From positions 1,550,001-1,614,000 of the forward strand of contig NZ_OY761461.1 of assembly GCF_963664555.1 (NCBI RefSeq): a stretch of DNA of 64,000 bases, read 5' to 3'. This DNA is from Labilibaculum sp. (GTDB taxonomy: Bacteria; Bacteroidota; Bacteroidia; Bacteroidales; Marinifilaceae). The position numbers and the translations under genes are program-made. Below are positions 27,659 through 37,241 of the stretch, piece by piece. Under the pieces are notes generated by a model that ran no database searches, was not told where the DNA came from, and saw only the letters and a program-made list of their open reading frames with translations. The first letter of the stretch is position 1, and each line of letters opens with the position of its first letter.

Positions 27659-28924
27659 ATGGCAAATAAAGAAATGATTAAAAAGGCCTATGAGTTGGCC
27701 AAGGAGCAGTATGCTGCTTTAGGTGTTGATACTGAAGCTGTATTGAATAAAATCAATGAAATTAAAATCAGTCTTCACTGCTGGCAAACTGATGATGTAT
27801 CGGGTACTGAGAATCCTGACGGTCAACTTTCCGGAGGTATTCAGGCTACAGGTAATTATCCTGGAAAAGCACGTAATGTAACTGAAATTATGGCTGATCT
27901 GGAAAAGGTAATGTCATTGCTGCCAGGTAAGCAACGCGTAAACGTACATGCTTTATACGGTGACTTCTCTGGTGGAGCTGCTGATCGTGATGCTATTGAA
28001 GTAAAGCATTTCCAAGGATGGATAGATTGGTGTAAAAAGCAAGGTATTGGTATGGACTTTAATGGTTCATTCTTCTCTCACCCTAAGGCTGATAGTGGAT
28101 TTACTTTATCTTCTAAAGATGAAGAAATACGTAAATTCTGGGTAGAACACCTTAAGCGTACACGTGAAATTGCAGCTGAAGTTGGTAAACAGCTGGAAAG
28201 CCCTTGTGTATTGAATACCTGGATTCCTGATGGCTCTAAAGATACCCCGGTCGATCGTAACGGAATGCGTTCACAGTTGACTAAATCTCTTGATGAAGGT
28301 TTCGCAGCAGAATTTCCAAAAGAATACATGAAGGATGCTGTTGAGAGTAAAGTATTTGGTATAGGTGCTGAGTCTATGACTGTAGGTTCACACGATTATT
28401 ACCTGGGATATGCTATCAAGAACAACAAAATGATTTGTTTGGATAATGGTCACTTCCATCCAACAGAGGTTGTAGGCGATAAGATTTCTTCGTGCCTTCA
28501 GTTTGTAGACGAAGTATTACTTCACGTGACACGTCCTGTTCGCTGGGATTCTGATCACGTGGTAACACTAAACGAAGAAGTACAGTTGATTGCTTCTGAA
28601 ATAGTACGTAACGACTTTATCGGTCGCGTAAATGTAGGTCTTGACTTTTTTGACGCCTCTATCAATCGTATTGGTGCTTATGTAGTAGGTACACGTGCAG
28701 CACAAAAAGCGTTTATAATTGCTATGTTGGAGCCTACTTCTACATTAGTGAAATATGAAGAAAACGGGCAGAATTTTGAACGTTTAGCACTTTTTGAGGA
28801 GTTGAAAACAAAGCCATTTGGTGCTGTTTGGGATTACTACTGTTTACAAGAAGGAGTACCTGTTAGCGAGGATTATATCGCAGAAATACAAGCTTACGAA
28901 AAAGAAGTTTTATCTAAAAGATAA
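27659..28924 (+). CDS. rhaA: L-rhamnose isomerase
   Basis: 421 residues, the normal family length, without a signal peptide, so cytoplasmic. The N-terminus (KISLHCWQTDDVSGTE near 37-52) and the metal-site region (LNTWIPDGSKDTPVDR, then GSHDYYLGYA, CLDNGHFHPTE and RPVRWDSDH) are all typical of RhaA; the Asp, Glu and His ligands for the two metal ions are retained in these motifs. It converts L-rhamnose to L-rhamnulose. Base composition in this gene is slightly richer in G+C than its neighbours, as expected for a well-expressed gene. A hairpin follows 14 nt after the stop. Confidence 0.97.
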   Translation: MANKEMIKKAYELAKEQYAALGVDTEAVLNKINEIKISLHCWQTDDVSGTENPDGQLSGGIQATGNYPGKARNVTEIMADLEKVMSLLPGKQRVNVHALYGDFSGGAADRDAIEVKHFQGWIDWCKKQGIGMDFNGSFFSHPKADSGFTLSSKDEEIRKFWVEHLKRTREIAAEVGKQLESPCVLNTWIPDGSKDTPVDRNGMRSQLTKSLDEGFAAEFPKEYMKDAVESKVFGIGAESMTVGSHDYYLGYAIKNNKMICLDNGHFHPTEVVGDKISSCLQFVDEVLLHVTRPVRWDSDHVVTLNEEVQLIASEIVRNDFIGRVNVGLDFFDASINRIGAYVVGTRAAQKAFIIAMLEPTSTLVKYEENGQNFERLALFEELKTKPFGAVWDYYCLQEGVPVSEDYIAEIQAYEKEVLSKR

Positions 28925-28937
28925 GTAGAAGGAGCTG

Positions 28938-28979
28938 GATGATGAAACACATTTGTTTCATCATCTGGTTCGCTTTTTT
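28938..28979 (+). terminator. Hairpin with T run inside the rhamnose operon
   Basis: A perfect 12-bp stem (28938-28949 with 28954-28965) around a 4-nt loop is followed, after 8 nt, by a T run at 28974-28979. The T run is displaced from the stem, so termination is probably partial. It lies between rhaA and the kinase gene on the same strand and could lower expression of the distal genes or protect the rhaA end of the transcript. Confidence 0.55.
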
Positions 28980-29000
28980 ATTGAATCAAAATTACAATAG

Positions 29001-30362
29001 ATGGATACTAAAGTAATCGCAGTTTTTGATATTGGCAAAACCAATAAAAAAATACTTCTATTCGATCGGGTGTTTAATTTGGTTTATCAATACGAAGAGA
29101 AATTTTCGACGACAGTTGACGATGATGGTTTTGAATGCGATGATATTCAATTGATTCAAAATTGGATGGTGAATACTTTGAGTGTTCTTGTTGAGGAAGG
29201 AAAGTTCGATATTCAGGCCATTAATTTCTCAACCTATGGTGCATCTCTTGCCTTTTTAAACAAAGAAGGTAAATTAGTAACGCCAATTTACAACTACCTA
29301 AAGCAAGTAAATCCTGAAATTCAGGAATCCTTATTTCAAGAATACCGCGGAATGGATGAGTTTTGCCGTCAAACGGCCAGCCCGGCTTTGGGATTGCTTT
29401 TAAATTCTGGAATTCAGGTGCTTTGGTTAAAAAAAGAAAAACAAGATGTTTGGGAAAAGGTGGAGAATATACTTCATTTTCCGCAATATCTTTCTTTGGT
29501 TTTAACAGGGCAGATCACTTCCGAACCAACCTCTATTGGCTGTCACACTTTTCTATGGGATTTTGATAAAATGCAATATCACCCATGGCTAAAAAAGGAA
29601 GGCTTAAAATTGCCAAAACCTGTTAATAACGATCAGGTTTATCCTGCTTTGATTAAAGGGAAAGAAATTAAAACAGGAGTTGGTATTCACGATAGCTCCG
29701 CATCATTGGTTCCTTATCTTCACAATTCAAAAGAAGATTTTATTCTTGTTTCCACCGGAACGTGGTGCATTAGCATGAATCCATTTAACGATGAGCCTTT
29801 AACAAGCGAACAATTGAAGAACGATTGTTTGTGTTTTCTGACTCCTGAAAAGCAACAGGTGAAGTCATCCCGGTTATTTATGGGGCATTTTCATGAAGCA
29901 TGCATTGCCAGGCTCAATCATCATTTTAATGCAAGTGATAAGTATTTTCAAAATATCGATTATTGCGAAGATGCAGTAAATTCCATCAATCTAAAATTCG
30001 GCAAAGCTTTATTGTTTTTCCCCGAAGGAATTGAAAAATTCAGTGAAGGACTCGAAAAAGTGGATTTATCTGTTTTCGCAGATTATGATGAGGCATACAC
30101 TCGCTTGGTAATGGAATTAACCCGTTTGTGTGTTCGTTCTATAGAACTTGTTATTCCGAAAAGGGATACAACAAAAACGATTTACGTATCAGGAGGTTTT
30201 TCGCGAAATAGAATATTTGTAAGTCTTCTTACTGATTATTTTACGGACAAAAAAGTTCGCACTTCTGAAATTGATAATGCAAGTGCGCTTGGAGCGGCCC
30301 TGGTAATTGCCGGAAATTTAGAGGGTTTTACGACCAATAAAATTGAATTAGAGTCAAAATAA
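29001..30362 (+). CDS. rhaB: FGGY-family carbohydrate kinase, probable rhamnulokinase
   Basis: 453 residues. The N-terminal phosphate-binding loop reads VIAVFDIGKTNKKILLFD (5-22), and a second ATP-site segment is STGTWCISMNP (about 250-260). ASALGAALVIAG near the C-terminus is the closing family motif. Lacks a signal peptide. Position between rhaA and the lactaldehyde reductase supports phosphorylation of L-rhamnulose to rhamnulose-1-phosphate. FGGY kinases also act on xylulose, fuculose or gluconate, and the sequence alone does not settle this, so the symbol rests largely on the operon. Confidence 0.85.
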   Translation: MDTKVIAVFDIGKTNKKILLFDRVFNLVYQYEEKFSTTVDDDGFECDDIQLIQNWMVNTLSVLVEEGKFDIQAINFSTYGASLAFLNKEGKLVTPIYNYLKQVNPEIQESLFQEYRGMDEFCRQTASPALGLLLNSGIQVLWLKKEKQDVWEKVENILHFPQYLSLVLTGQITSEPTSIGCHTFLWDFDKMQYHPWLKKEGLKLPKPVNNDQVYPALIKGKEIKTGVGIHDSSASLVPYLHNSKEDFILVSTGTWCISMNPFNDEPLTSEQLKNDCLCFLTPEKQQVKSSRLFMGHFHEACIARLNHHFNASDKYFQNIDYCEDAVNSINLKFGKALLFFPEGIEKFSEGLEKVDLSVFADYDEAYTRLVMELTRLCVRSIELVIPKRDTTKTIYVSGGFSRNRIFVSLLTDYFTDKKVRTSEIDNASALGAALVIAGNLEGFTTNKIELESK

Positions 30363-30389
30363 AACATAACAATCTCAAAATAAACAAAA

Positions 30390-31544
30390 ATGAATACTTG
30401 CAGACGAATTTACCTGCCACCTTTAAGTTTGGTAGGTCCAAATGCTTTACTGGAATTAAAAGATGAACTGGCCGCCAGAGGTTTTACAAAAGCTTTATTT
30501 GTAACAGATGAGATTTTGGTGAAGATTGGTGTGGCAGAAAAAGTGGAAGATGTACTAAAAGGAGCTGGCCTGGATTATGTGACTTATAGTAGTGTAAAGC
30601 AAAATCCAAATACCGAAAACGTAAAGGAAGGTTTAGCTATTTTAACAGAAAATAAATGTGATTGTATCATAACCTTGGGCGGTGGTTCTCCTCAGGATTG
30701 TGGTAAAGCTGTTGGTATTTTAGCAACCAATGGTGGTTCTATTGAAGATTATGAAGGAATTCATGTTTCAAAAAAGAAATCTTTACCAATAATCGCAATC
30801 AATACAACTGCTGGTACTGCAAGTGAAATTACGATCAACTATGTGATCACCGACGAAAAGCGTAAAGTAAAAATGGTGATGGTTGATAAAAACTGTTTGG
30901 TGGATATTGCAGTTAACGATAGTATGTTAATGTTGAATAAACCTGCCTCTTTAACAGCCGCAACAGGAATGGATGCCTTAACTCACGCCATTGAAGCTTA
31001 CGTAACTGCGGGTGCTTTTGAATGGTCGGATACGCTTGCACTAAAGTCGATAGAGCTAATCGGCAGTAGTTTAAGAGATGCAGTAAAAGATGGACAGAAC
31101 ATCGAAGCAAGAACTAAAATGGCTTGGGGACAGTTCATTGCCGGACAGGCATTTTCAAATTGTGGATTAGGCTATGTACACTCTATGGCTCACCAGCTGG
31201 GCGGAATGTACGATTTACCTCATGGTGTTTGTAATGCAATTCTTTTGCCATATGTAGAAGAATTTAATGCCGAGGTGTGTGGCGAAAAATTGGGTAAGGT
31301 AGCAGAAGCTTTGGGTGCTGATACAACAGGCATGTCGGTAGATGAAAAGAAGAAAGCTGCTATTGATGCTATTAAAAAATTGTCGAAAGATGTTGGTATT
31401 CCTGCAGGATTAAAAGAATTGAATGTTGATCCGAAGGACTTTAAAGCGATGGCGAAAAATGCAATGGCCGATGTTTGTACTGGAGGTAACCCAAGAGAAG
31501 TTTCCTTGGAAGAGACCATTAAGATTTACGAAGCAGCATACTAA
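30390..31544 (+). CDS. fucO: Iron-containing alcohol dehydrogenase, lactaldehyde reductase type
   Basis: 384 residues, standard for group III Fe-dependent alcohol dehydrogenases. The NAD-binding motif GGGSPQDCGKA lies near 95-105, and the metal ligands are in ATGMDALTHAIEAY near 190-205 and in HSMAHQLGGMYDLPHGVCNAI near 262-282. The enzyme reduces L-lactaldehyde, the second product of rhamnulose-phosphate cleavage, to 1,2-propanediol with NADH. It is 27 nt after the kinase and 57 nt before the aldolase start. Fucose catabolism uses the same enzyme, but no fucose gene is near. The gene symbol follows function, not proven orthology. Confidence 0.9.
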   Translation: MNTCRRIYLPPLSLVGPNALLELKDELAARGFTKALFVTDEILVKIGVAEKVEDVLKGAGLDYVTYSSVKQNPNTENVKEGLAILTENKCDCIITLGGGSPQDCGKAVGILATNGGSIEDYEGIHVSKKKSLPIIAINTTAGTASEITINYVITDEKRKVKMVMVDKNCLVDIAVNDSMLMLNKPASLTAATGMDALTHAIEAYVTAGAFEWSDTLALKSIELIGSSLRDAVKDGQNIEARTKMAWGQFIAGQAFSNCGLGYVHSMAHQLGGMYDLPHGVCNAILLPYVEEFNAEVCGEKLGKVAEALGADTTGMSVDEKKKAAIDAIKKLSKDVGIPAGLKELNVDPKDFKAMAKNAMADVCTGGNPREVSLEETIKIYEAAY

Positions 31545-31601
31545 AAAGAAATTATTTAAATCTTGTGTCTCGATACTTGTGTCTTGATACTAACTTATAG
31601 A

Positions 31602-32903
31602 ATGATGAAAAATTTTAATCCGAATTTATTACATCCAAAAACTCAGTTAACACAAGTTATTGGTAAAATTTACAGAGATGGAATGACCACCACATCAGGA
31701 GGGAATATCTCTATCATGGATGAAAATGGCGACATGTGGGTAACCCCATCGGCTATTGATAAAGGCAAATTGACCGAAGATGATATTATTTGTGTGAAAA
31801 AAGACGGAACGATTGTTGGCAAGCACAAACCTTCGTCGGAATATCCTTTTCACAAAGCAATATATGATGCTCGTCCTGAAATAAAAGCAGTAATTCACGC
31901 GCATCCGCCGGCATTGGTTTCTTTCAGTATTGTTCGCGAAGTACCAAATACCAATATTATTCCTCAGGCTAAAAAAGTATGCGGAAAAATAGGTTATGCA
32001 GAATATGAGTTGCCAGGCAGTGAGGCTTTGGGAGCAGTAATTGCGAAACAATTTATTGGCAGCGATTACATGGCCGTAATCATGGAAAATCACGGTACTG
32101 TTTTGGGTGGTACAGATATGCTGGATGCTTATACTCGTTTTGAAACTTTGGAGTTTTGCTGTCAAACCATCATTAACGCCAAAGGAATTGGGAATCCAAC
32201 TTACTTAACCGATGAGCAAATTAAAGCCTACGAAGCTCAAATGCCCGAAGTTAAAGACTGCAATACCAATGTGGTAAATACAACCATCGAAAAAGCGCTT
32301 CGATCGGAGATTGTTGAATTTGTTCACCGTGCTTGTCGTCAAAATTTAATGATCAGTTCTTTTGGAACAATCTCGATGCGTGCCGAAGGAAACGATTTTT
32401 TGATTACTCCAACAGGAACAGCCCGATGGGATCTTAAAACTGAGGATATTGTTCAGATTAAAGATGGTAAACCGGAGGAAGGCAAAACACCAAGCCGTTC
32501 AACCAAGTTGCATCAGATGATTTATGAGCAAAATCCAAATGTGAATACAATCATTATTACTCAGTCTCCCTATTTAATGGCTTACGGTACAACAGGCGTT
32601 AAATTTGATGTAAGAACAATTCCTGAAAGCTGGATTTTCTTACAGGATGTACCTTATTTACCAATTGAAACACAATTTCAAGGGAATACTACAATTCCCG
32701 AAATGATTTGCGATACAGTTCCTGCTGTTTTGGTTGCAAACAACTCATTTTTGGTCACCGGGGCTTCAATGATGCAGGCATTTGACAGACTTGAGGTGGC
32801 TGAGTTTAGTGCTAAATCTCTAGTGATCGGTGCTCCGTTAGGAAAAATGGTTCCTATTAATGATGAGCAGGTTGAAGATTTGAGAAAGAAATTTTTAAGT
32901 TAA
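31602..32903 (+). CDS. rhaD: Tandem class II aldolase, probable rhamnulose-1-phosphate aldolase, second domain degenerate
   Basis: I choose ATG at 31602; a TTG 39 nt upstream adds residues with no family match. The 433 residues hold two copies of the class II aldolase/adducin fold. The first (about 8-205) has the full active site: SSEYPFH with the catalytic glutamate at 80, the zinc ligands HAHPP (99-103) and ENHG (His164). The second (about 228-425) keeps the fold but has ITQSP (319-323) in place of HAHPP and ANNS in place of ENHG, so it cannot bind zinc in the usual way. It would cleave rhamnulose-1-phosphate to dihydroxyacetone phosphate and L-lactaldehyde. The usual RhaD is about 270 residues with one domain, so the assignment relies on the operon. 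Confidence 0.82.
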   Translation: MMKNFNPNLLHPKTQLTQVIGKIYRDGMTTTSGGNISIMDENGDMWVTPSAIDKGKLTEDDIICVKKDGTIVGKHKPSSEYPFHKAIYDARPEIKAVIHAHPPALVSFSIVREVPNTNIIPQAKKVCGKIGYAEYELPGSEALGAVIAKQFIGSDYMAVIMENHGTVLGGTDMLDAYTRFETLEFCCQTIINAKGIGNPTYLTDEQIKAYEAQMPEVKDCNTNVVNTTIEKALRSEIVEFVHRACRQNLMISSFGTISMRAEGNDFLITPTGTARWDLKTEDIVQIKDGKPEEGKTPSRSTKLHQMIYEQNPNVNTIIITQSPYLMAYGTTGVKFDVRTIPESWIFLQDVPYLPIETQFQGNTTIPEMICDTVPAVLVANNSFLVTGASMMQAFDRLEVAEFSAKSLVIGAPLGKMVPINDEQVEDLRKKFLS

Positions 32904-32924
32904 TTTGAATCAGTATTATAAAGC

Positions 32925-32956
32925 AAAAAAGATGAACCCAACGGTTCATCTTTTTT
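32925..32956. terminator. Bidirectional terminator between the rhamnose operon and the HTCS gene
   Basis: Perfect 14-bp stem (32925-32938 with 32943-32956) and a CAAC loop, with six A at one foot and six T at the other. It separates the convergent stops at 32903 and 32983 and works on both strands. Confidence 0.9.
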
Positions 32957-32982
32957 ATTTTATTAAAATGAATTAAGATTTT

Positions 32983-35900
32983 TCAACTCTCGTGTTGCTT
33001 TGATGAATATTCTTTAGGTGACACACCATAATAAGCTTTAAAAGATTTTGAAAAATGTGATAAATTGGAATACCCAATCGCATAACCGATTTCTCCGATG
33101 TTAATTTTACTTGTTGTAAGCAGATAGGCTGCCTGTTTCATCCGAATGTTTTTGATAAAATCACGAGCCGATTGATTGGTTAGTTCTTTTAATTTTCGAT
33201 GCATATGTACTCTGCTTATTCCAACACCATCGGCCAGCATCTCAACATTTAACTCACTGTTAGAGATGTTATCTTTAATAATGTCCATTACTTTTTGCAT
33301 CAATATTTCGTCGTGCGATTTTATTTCAATATTCTCTATTTCATGTTCTGCCTTAGGCTGTAACTTGCTATATATTTTTTTCCGGTTTTCTAAAATATTA
33401 GAAATCATCTTAAGGATAAATTCACTTTTGAAAGGTTTTACCAAATACATGTCGGCACCCGTTTCAATGCCTTCTATTTCGTTTTCTTCCTTAGAAAGTG
33501 CAGTAAGCAAAATAACAGGAATATGGTTCGTTAAAATATTTGCTTTAACTCTTTTACACAAAGTGATTCCATCCATTTCCGGCATCATAATATCACTAAG
33601 GATAAGATCTGGTTTTTCATCCAATAAAATCTCATGAGCTTTTCTCCCATTTTCGCACGCCACTACTTTATAATAAGTAGATAATTCATTGTACAGATAG
33701 TTTCTGATGTCAACTTCATCATCAACAATCATTACCTTGTAATTGGTTTTGCGTTTTACGTTTTTATCAATGGGAATTTGGATGTTTTCTTTGGATACCT
33801 GCGGAGTATACTTATTTGCAGCCACAGGAAGAGCTGTTGTTTCTGTTATAAGATCTTTTGGGGAGAGATGCTCATTTCCGAGAGGAAGGGCAATGATGAA
33901 TCGGCTTCCTGTTCTGTCGTTACGGTTTTCCGCCAAAAGTTTACCTTTGTGTAAACTGACTAAAGAGCGGGAAAGATGCAAGCCGATGCCTGTACCTGTT
34001 GAGTGTTTTGTATCCGGCGAATAAACTTGGTAAAAGCGATCAAAAATTCGCTCAATTTCACTTTCCTTAATTCCAACACCTGTATCGCTTACAGAAATTT
34101 TTACCTGTTCATGCTGATGATTTCCTTTTTCAATGATTTCTTTAGCGATACTTAATTCAATCTCACCTCCCGAAAGTGTAAATTTAAAGGCATTTGATAA
34201 TAGGTTGAAAATAACCTTTTCAAAATTCAGAGGATCTATCCATACCTCAATATCCGGATCGCTGGTAGTTATACTGAAGGATATGTTCTTATCGTTGGCT
34301 AACAGTTCGAAAGATTGAGCTATCTCCTTAATAAAGCTGTAGATGTTTGTTTGTTGAAATTTTATAAGAATCTGTCCTTTGTCAATTCGTCTCACATCCA
34401 TCATTTGACTAACCAAACGGTATATTCTATTGGTGTTTTGCTGCATTATAAAGAACAGCCTTGAGTTTTTCTCATCAAAATTTTGTTTGATTAATTTTTC
34501 TAGTGGATCTAATATTAGCGATAAGGGAGTTTTAATTTCGTGTGATATATTGATGAAAAACTGCATTTTCATTTCATTCACCTTTTCGGCGTGCAGGCGT
34601 TTCACTTTCTCCATGTATAGCAGAAATATTCCATAGAAAAACGTGCCGATCAATAGTGTCCATAAAATTTTTGCCCAAAGCATTTTATACCAGGGAGGAT
34701 AGATGATAATGGTAAGTTTTCTTGGCGTTGAGAGGTTCTCTTTATCAACGGCGCGTACCGAAAAAGTATAGGTTCCATGATTTAAATTGGTGTAGGTAGC
34801 CCTTTTGTTGGTTGAGTTTGTTACGTTCCAGCTCAAATCAAAGCCTTCCATTATATATTCGTAAGAAACAGCTGTTTGATTCGCAAAATCGGTTGAAGTA
34901 AATCCAATCGAAAATACATTATCCTGTTCGCGCAGTCTAATCGTATCTTCAAGCACTATCGATTTATCTAATATTACGTGCTCACCCGATTTGTCACCAA
35001 TTTTCACTGGTTTATCGAAACTTAAAAATTCAGTCAGAATAACATCTCTCACTTCCCTGCTGATAGTTGCATAGTCTTTGCTGATTTGAGTTATTCCATT
35101 TATGCCACCGAAAAACAGCTCCTGTTTGTCTGACTTAAAAGCTGCGTTTCTCGAAAATTCATTTGCCTGAATTCCGTCATGAGAATAATAATTGGTAAAA
35201 GTTTCATCTTCAGGGTTGAACCGCGATAAACCGTTGTGTGTGCCAATCCATAATTGGTTGTATTCATCTTTAATTAATGAGCATATCACGTTGTTGCACA
35301 AACCATCGCTGACATCATAAAATACCGATGTTGAATTGCTGGTGTTTATTTTCGCCAAGCCTTCGTAGGTGCCTATCCATATGTTATTTTTGCTGTCAGC
35401 AAGAATGCAGTCTACAGTATTATTTTTTAGAAGTCCATTTTCTTTCGAATACTGAGTTAATGATTTCCTTTTTAAGTTTACATGAAAGAGTCCTACATAG
35501 GTTCCAATCCATAAATTTTGGTCTTTATCGATATAAACACAAAGTATCCATTTTGGGATTTTTTCATTTAATGAGTCTGGAATATCGAGTCCATCGTAGT
35601 ATAGTTCTTTTTGAGTATCGAATCTGCATATTCCATCGCCTAAGGTTCCTATAATCAATTGGTCATGATTGTTTTTTGTAATTGATGTGATTTTATTGTA
35701 GGCTTTGCCCGAGGCGTTATTCTTTTTAGATGTAAAGGTTTTAAAGGTTCGATTTTTCTTATCATATCTGATAAGGCCATTTATGTATCTGCCCAGCCAT
35801 AGATAGTCATTTGAATCATTGTATAAGGTTAAAATATTTTCTCCAACGAAATTTCCGCTTTCATTTTTTAACGGGATGTGTTTTACTTTTTTAGTTAATC

Positions 35901-37065
35901 GATCCAAATAGTACAGGCCATCTCCATCGGTTGCAATCCAAAGTTCTTTTTCATTTCCATCGATTGCTGTTATACAGTTTGATCCGATACTATTCTGATC
36001 AAAGGCTTTGTATCCGTAGGTCTTAAATGTTTCTTGTGATACAGGCAGTAAATAAATGCCTTTTTGAAAAATACCAAGCCAAATATTACCCTCATTATCT
36101 TCGATAATAGAATGAATTTTACTCTTTAAAAAGTCGAAAGAGGCATTTACGGTGGTGTAGTTTTCCAATTGATTTGATTCTTTGTTTAACAGCTTTAGGC
36201 CAAAACCATCCGTGCCAACCCATAAACGATTTTTTGAATCAAAAAGAATCTCTTTTACCGGCAAATTATTTTCATTTTGATTTGCAGAGTTTATTTGATT
36301 AACAATTTCGGTTTGTTTATTTATTTGAGCTAATCCGCCGTTTAAAAATCCGATATAAATAATGTTCTGATCTCCTTCGCAGATGCATGATATTTCTTTG
36401 TTTGAGAAGAATGTTTGATTGTGTTTGGATAAAGTAAAATTCTTAATTTTTTTAGTTGCGGGATCAAACGAATTTAAACTTTGATTGGAAGCGATCCATA
36501 ATATTCCTTCTTTGTCTTCAAAAATATCTACCAGATCATGCTTGCCTAATTGTTCGTTTAGTTTTTCGCAATAATCTGGTTTTTGGGTGTTTTTATCTAT
36601 TCGAATTAATCCATGCCCCGTTGTTGTTAACCAAACATCACCATTTGAGGATGTTATAATGGAAGATATAAACAGATGATCTTTTTGATGCGACAGAGCC
36701 AATTCTATTTCTTGAAAAGATTCAGTTTCATGTTTGTATATTTGCAATCCATTAATTTGTGCAACCCATAAATTTCCCTTGTGATCTTCGGTTACTGCAG
36801 TTACAAAATTATTTTTTAATGTGTTGCTGAGATTAATGTTATTGGTATGAGACTTGAATTTTATTCCGTCAAATTGATTTAATCCATCTTCAGTAGCTAC
36901 CCATAAGAAACCCAAATGATCCTGATAAACCTGATTTATAAGACTATTTGACAATCCTTCATTATAGTCAAATAATTTTTTTTTTTGTGAAAAAATAAAG
37001 TTTGAAAGCAGGATAAGAAGAAGGGTAAAGTATATTTTAAAACGCATAATATTATCAGTTTTCAT
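32983..37065 (-). CDS. Hybrid two-component system sensor-regulator (HTCS) of the xylan locus
   Basis: 1360 residues. After a signal peptide (an alternative start is Met7) come about fourteen two-bladed propeller repeats with the recurring LWVAT/LWIGT motif (about 30-700), a Y_Y_Y domain (about 725-790) and one transmembrane segment (about 795-815). The cytoplasmic part has a HisKA domain with SHEIKTPL (His842), an ATPase domain with NLLSNAFKFT and GTGIGLHLSRSLV (about 945-1055), a receiver with Asp1158 in LSDIMMPEMDG, and a C-terminal AraC-type DNA-binding domain (about 1260-1355). Periplasmic xylo-oligosaccharide is the likely signal, because the gene is divergent from GH67. Its binding sites are probably the 21-bp repeat arrays at 37142 and 50451. 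Confidence 0.95.
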   Translation of the reverse strand: MKTDNIMRFKIYFTLLLILLSNFIFSQKKKLFDYNEGLSNSLINQVYQDHLGFLWVATEDGLNQFDGIKFKSHTNNINLSNTLKNNFVTAVTEDHKGNLWVAQINGLQIYKHETESFQEIELALSHQKDHLFISSIITSSNGDVWLTTTGHGLIRIDKNTQKPDYCEKLNEQLGKHDLVDIFEDKEGILWIASNQSLNSFDPATKKIKNFTLSKHNQTFFSNKEISCICEGDQNIIYIGFLNGGLAQINKQTEIVNQINSANQNENNLPVKEILFDSKNRLWVGTDGFGLKLLNKESNQLENYTTVNASFDFLKSKIHSIIEDNEGNIWLGIFQKGIYLLPVSQETFKTYGYKAFDQNSIGSNCITAIDGNEKELWIATDGDGLYYLDRLTKKVKHIPLKNESGNFVGENILTLYNDSNDYLWLGRYINGLIRYDKKNRTFKTFTSKKNNASGKAYNKITSITKNNHDQLIIGTLGDGICRFDTQKELYYDGLDIPDSLNEKIPKWILCVYIDKDQNLWIGTYVGLFHVNLKRKSLTQYSKENGLLKNNTVDCILADSKNNIWIGTYEGLAKINTSNSTSVFYDVSDGLCNNVICSLIKDEYNQLWIGTHNGLSRFNPEDETFTNYYSHDGIQANEFSRNAAFKSDKQELFFGGINGITQISKDYATISREVRDVILTEFLSFDKPVKIGDKSGEHVILDKSIVLEDTIRLREQDNVFSIGFTSTDFANQTAVSYEYIMEGFDLSWNVTNSTNKRATYTNLNHGTYTFSVRAVDKENLSTPRKLTIIIYPPWYKMLWAKILWTLLIGTFFYGIFLLYMEKVKRLHAEKVNEMKMQFFINISHEIKTPLSLILDPLEKLIKQNFDEKNSRLFFIMQQNTNRIYRLVSQMMDVRRIDKGQILIKFQQTNIYSFIKEIAQSFELLANDKNISFSITTSDPDIEVWIDPLNFEKVIFNLLSNAFKFTLSGGEIELSIAKEIIEKGNHQHEQVKISVSDTGVGIKESEIERIFDRFYQVYSPDTKHSTGTGIGLHLSRSLVSLHKGKLLAENRNDRTGSRFIIALPLGNEHLSPKDLITETTALPVAANKYTPQVSKENIQIPIDKNVKRKTNYKVMIVDDEVDIRNYLYNELSTYYKVVACENGRKAHEILLDEKPDLILSDIMMPEMDGITLCKRVKANILTNHIPVILLTALSKEENEIEGIETGADMYLVKPFKSEFILKMISNILENRKKIYSKLQPKAEHEIENIEIKSHDEILMQKVMDIIKDNISNSELNVEMLADGVGISRVHMHRKLKELTNQSARDFIKNIRMKQAAYLLTTSKINIGEIGYAIGYSNLSHFSKSFKAYYGVSPKEYSSKQHES

Positions 37066-37141
37066 TAAGAGTGTCTAAAAATATTAAAAAATACTAAAGT
37101 GCGTGAAATTTTTCATCTGTAATTTACTGATAATGCAGCAA

Positions 37142-37210
37142 TGTAACCAATAGGAAAGTTAATGTAACAAATGTGTAATAGGCAGTAACTAATAGGAAAT
37201 AGTTTGTAAC
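37142..37210 (+). promoter_or_regulatory. Array of four TGTAAC-type boxes, 21-bp steps; probable HTCS operator
   Basis: TGTAAC occurs at 37142, 37163 and 37205, and AGTAAC at 37184: four boxes at exact 21-bp steps, so all face the same side of the helix. Boxes 1 and 3 also share AATAGGAAA downstream. The array lies in the 317-nt gap between the HTCS gene and GH67 and ends 31 nt before the -7 box at 37242. Direct repeats two helical turns apart are what an AraC-type dimer or multimer would bind. The same layout recurs at 50451. Confidence 0.75.
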
Positions 37211-37241
37211 CAGTGTGTTTTAGTCGCAAAGATGCAATACA

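Noticed and set aside
31695..32165. 156-residue open frame on the minus strand
   Set aside because: It is antisense to the first aldolase domain, low in complexity of codon use, and has no recognisable domain.
33176..33637. 153-residue open frame on the plus strand inside the HTCS gene
   Set aside because: It is the antisense shadow of the receiver and DNA-binding regions of the HTCS protein.
37203..37206. TTTG as a -33 element for the GH67 promoter
   Set aside because: It is 35 nt before the candidate -7 box, too far for a normal -33 element, and overlaps the last operator box.
37142..37210. CRISPR-like array from the regular 21-bp repeats
   Set aside because: The repeated unit is only 6 nt with short partial extensions and there are no cas genes; the pattern fits a multi-site operator.
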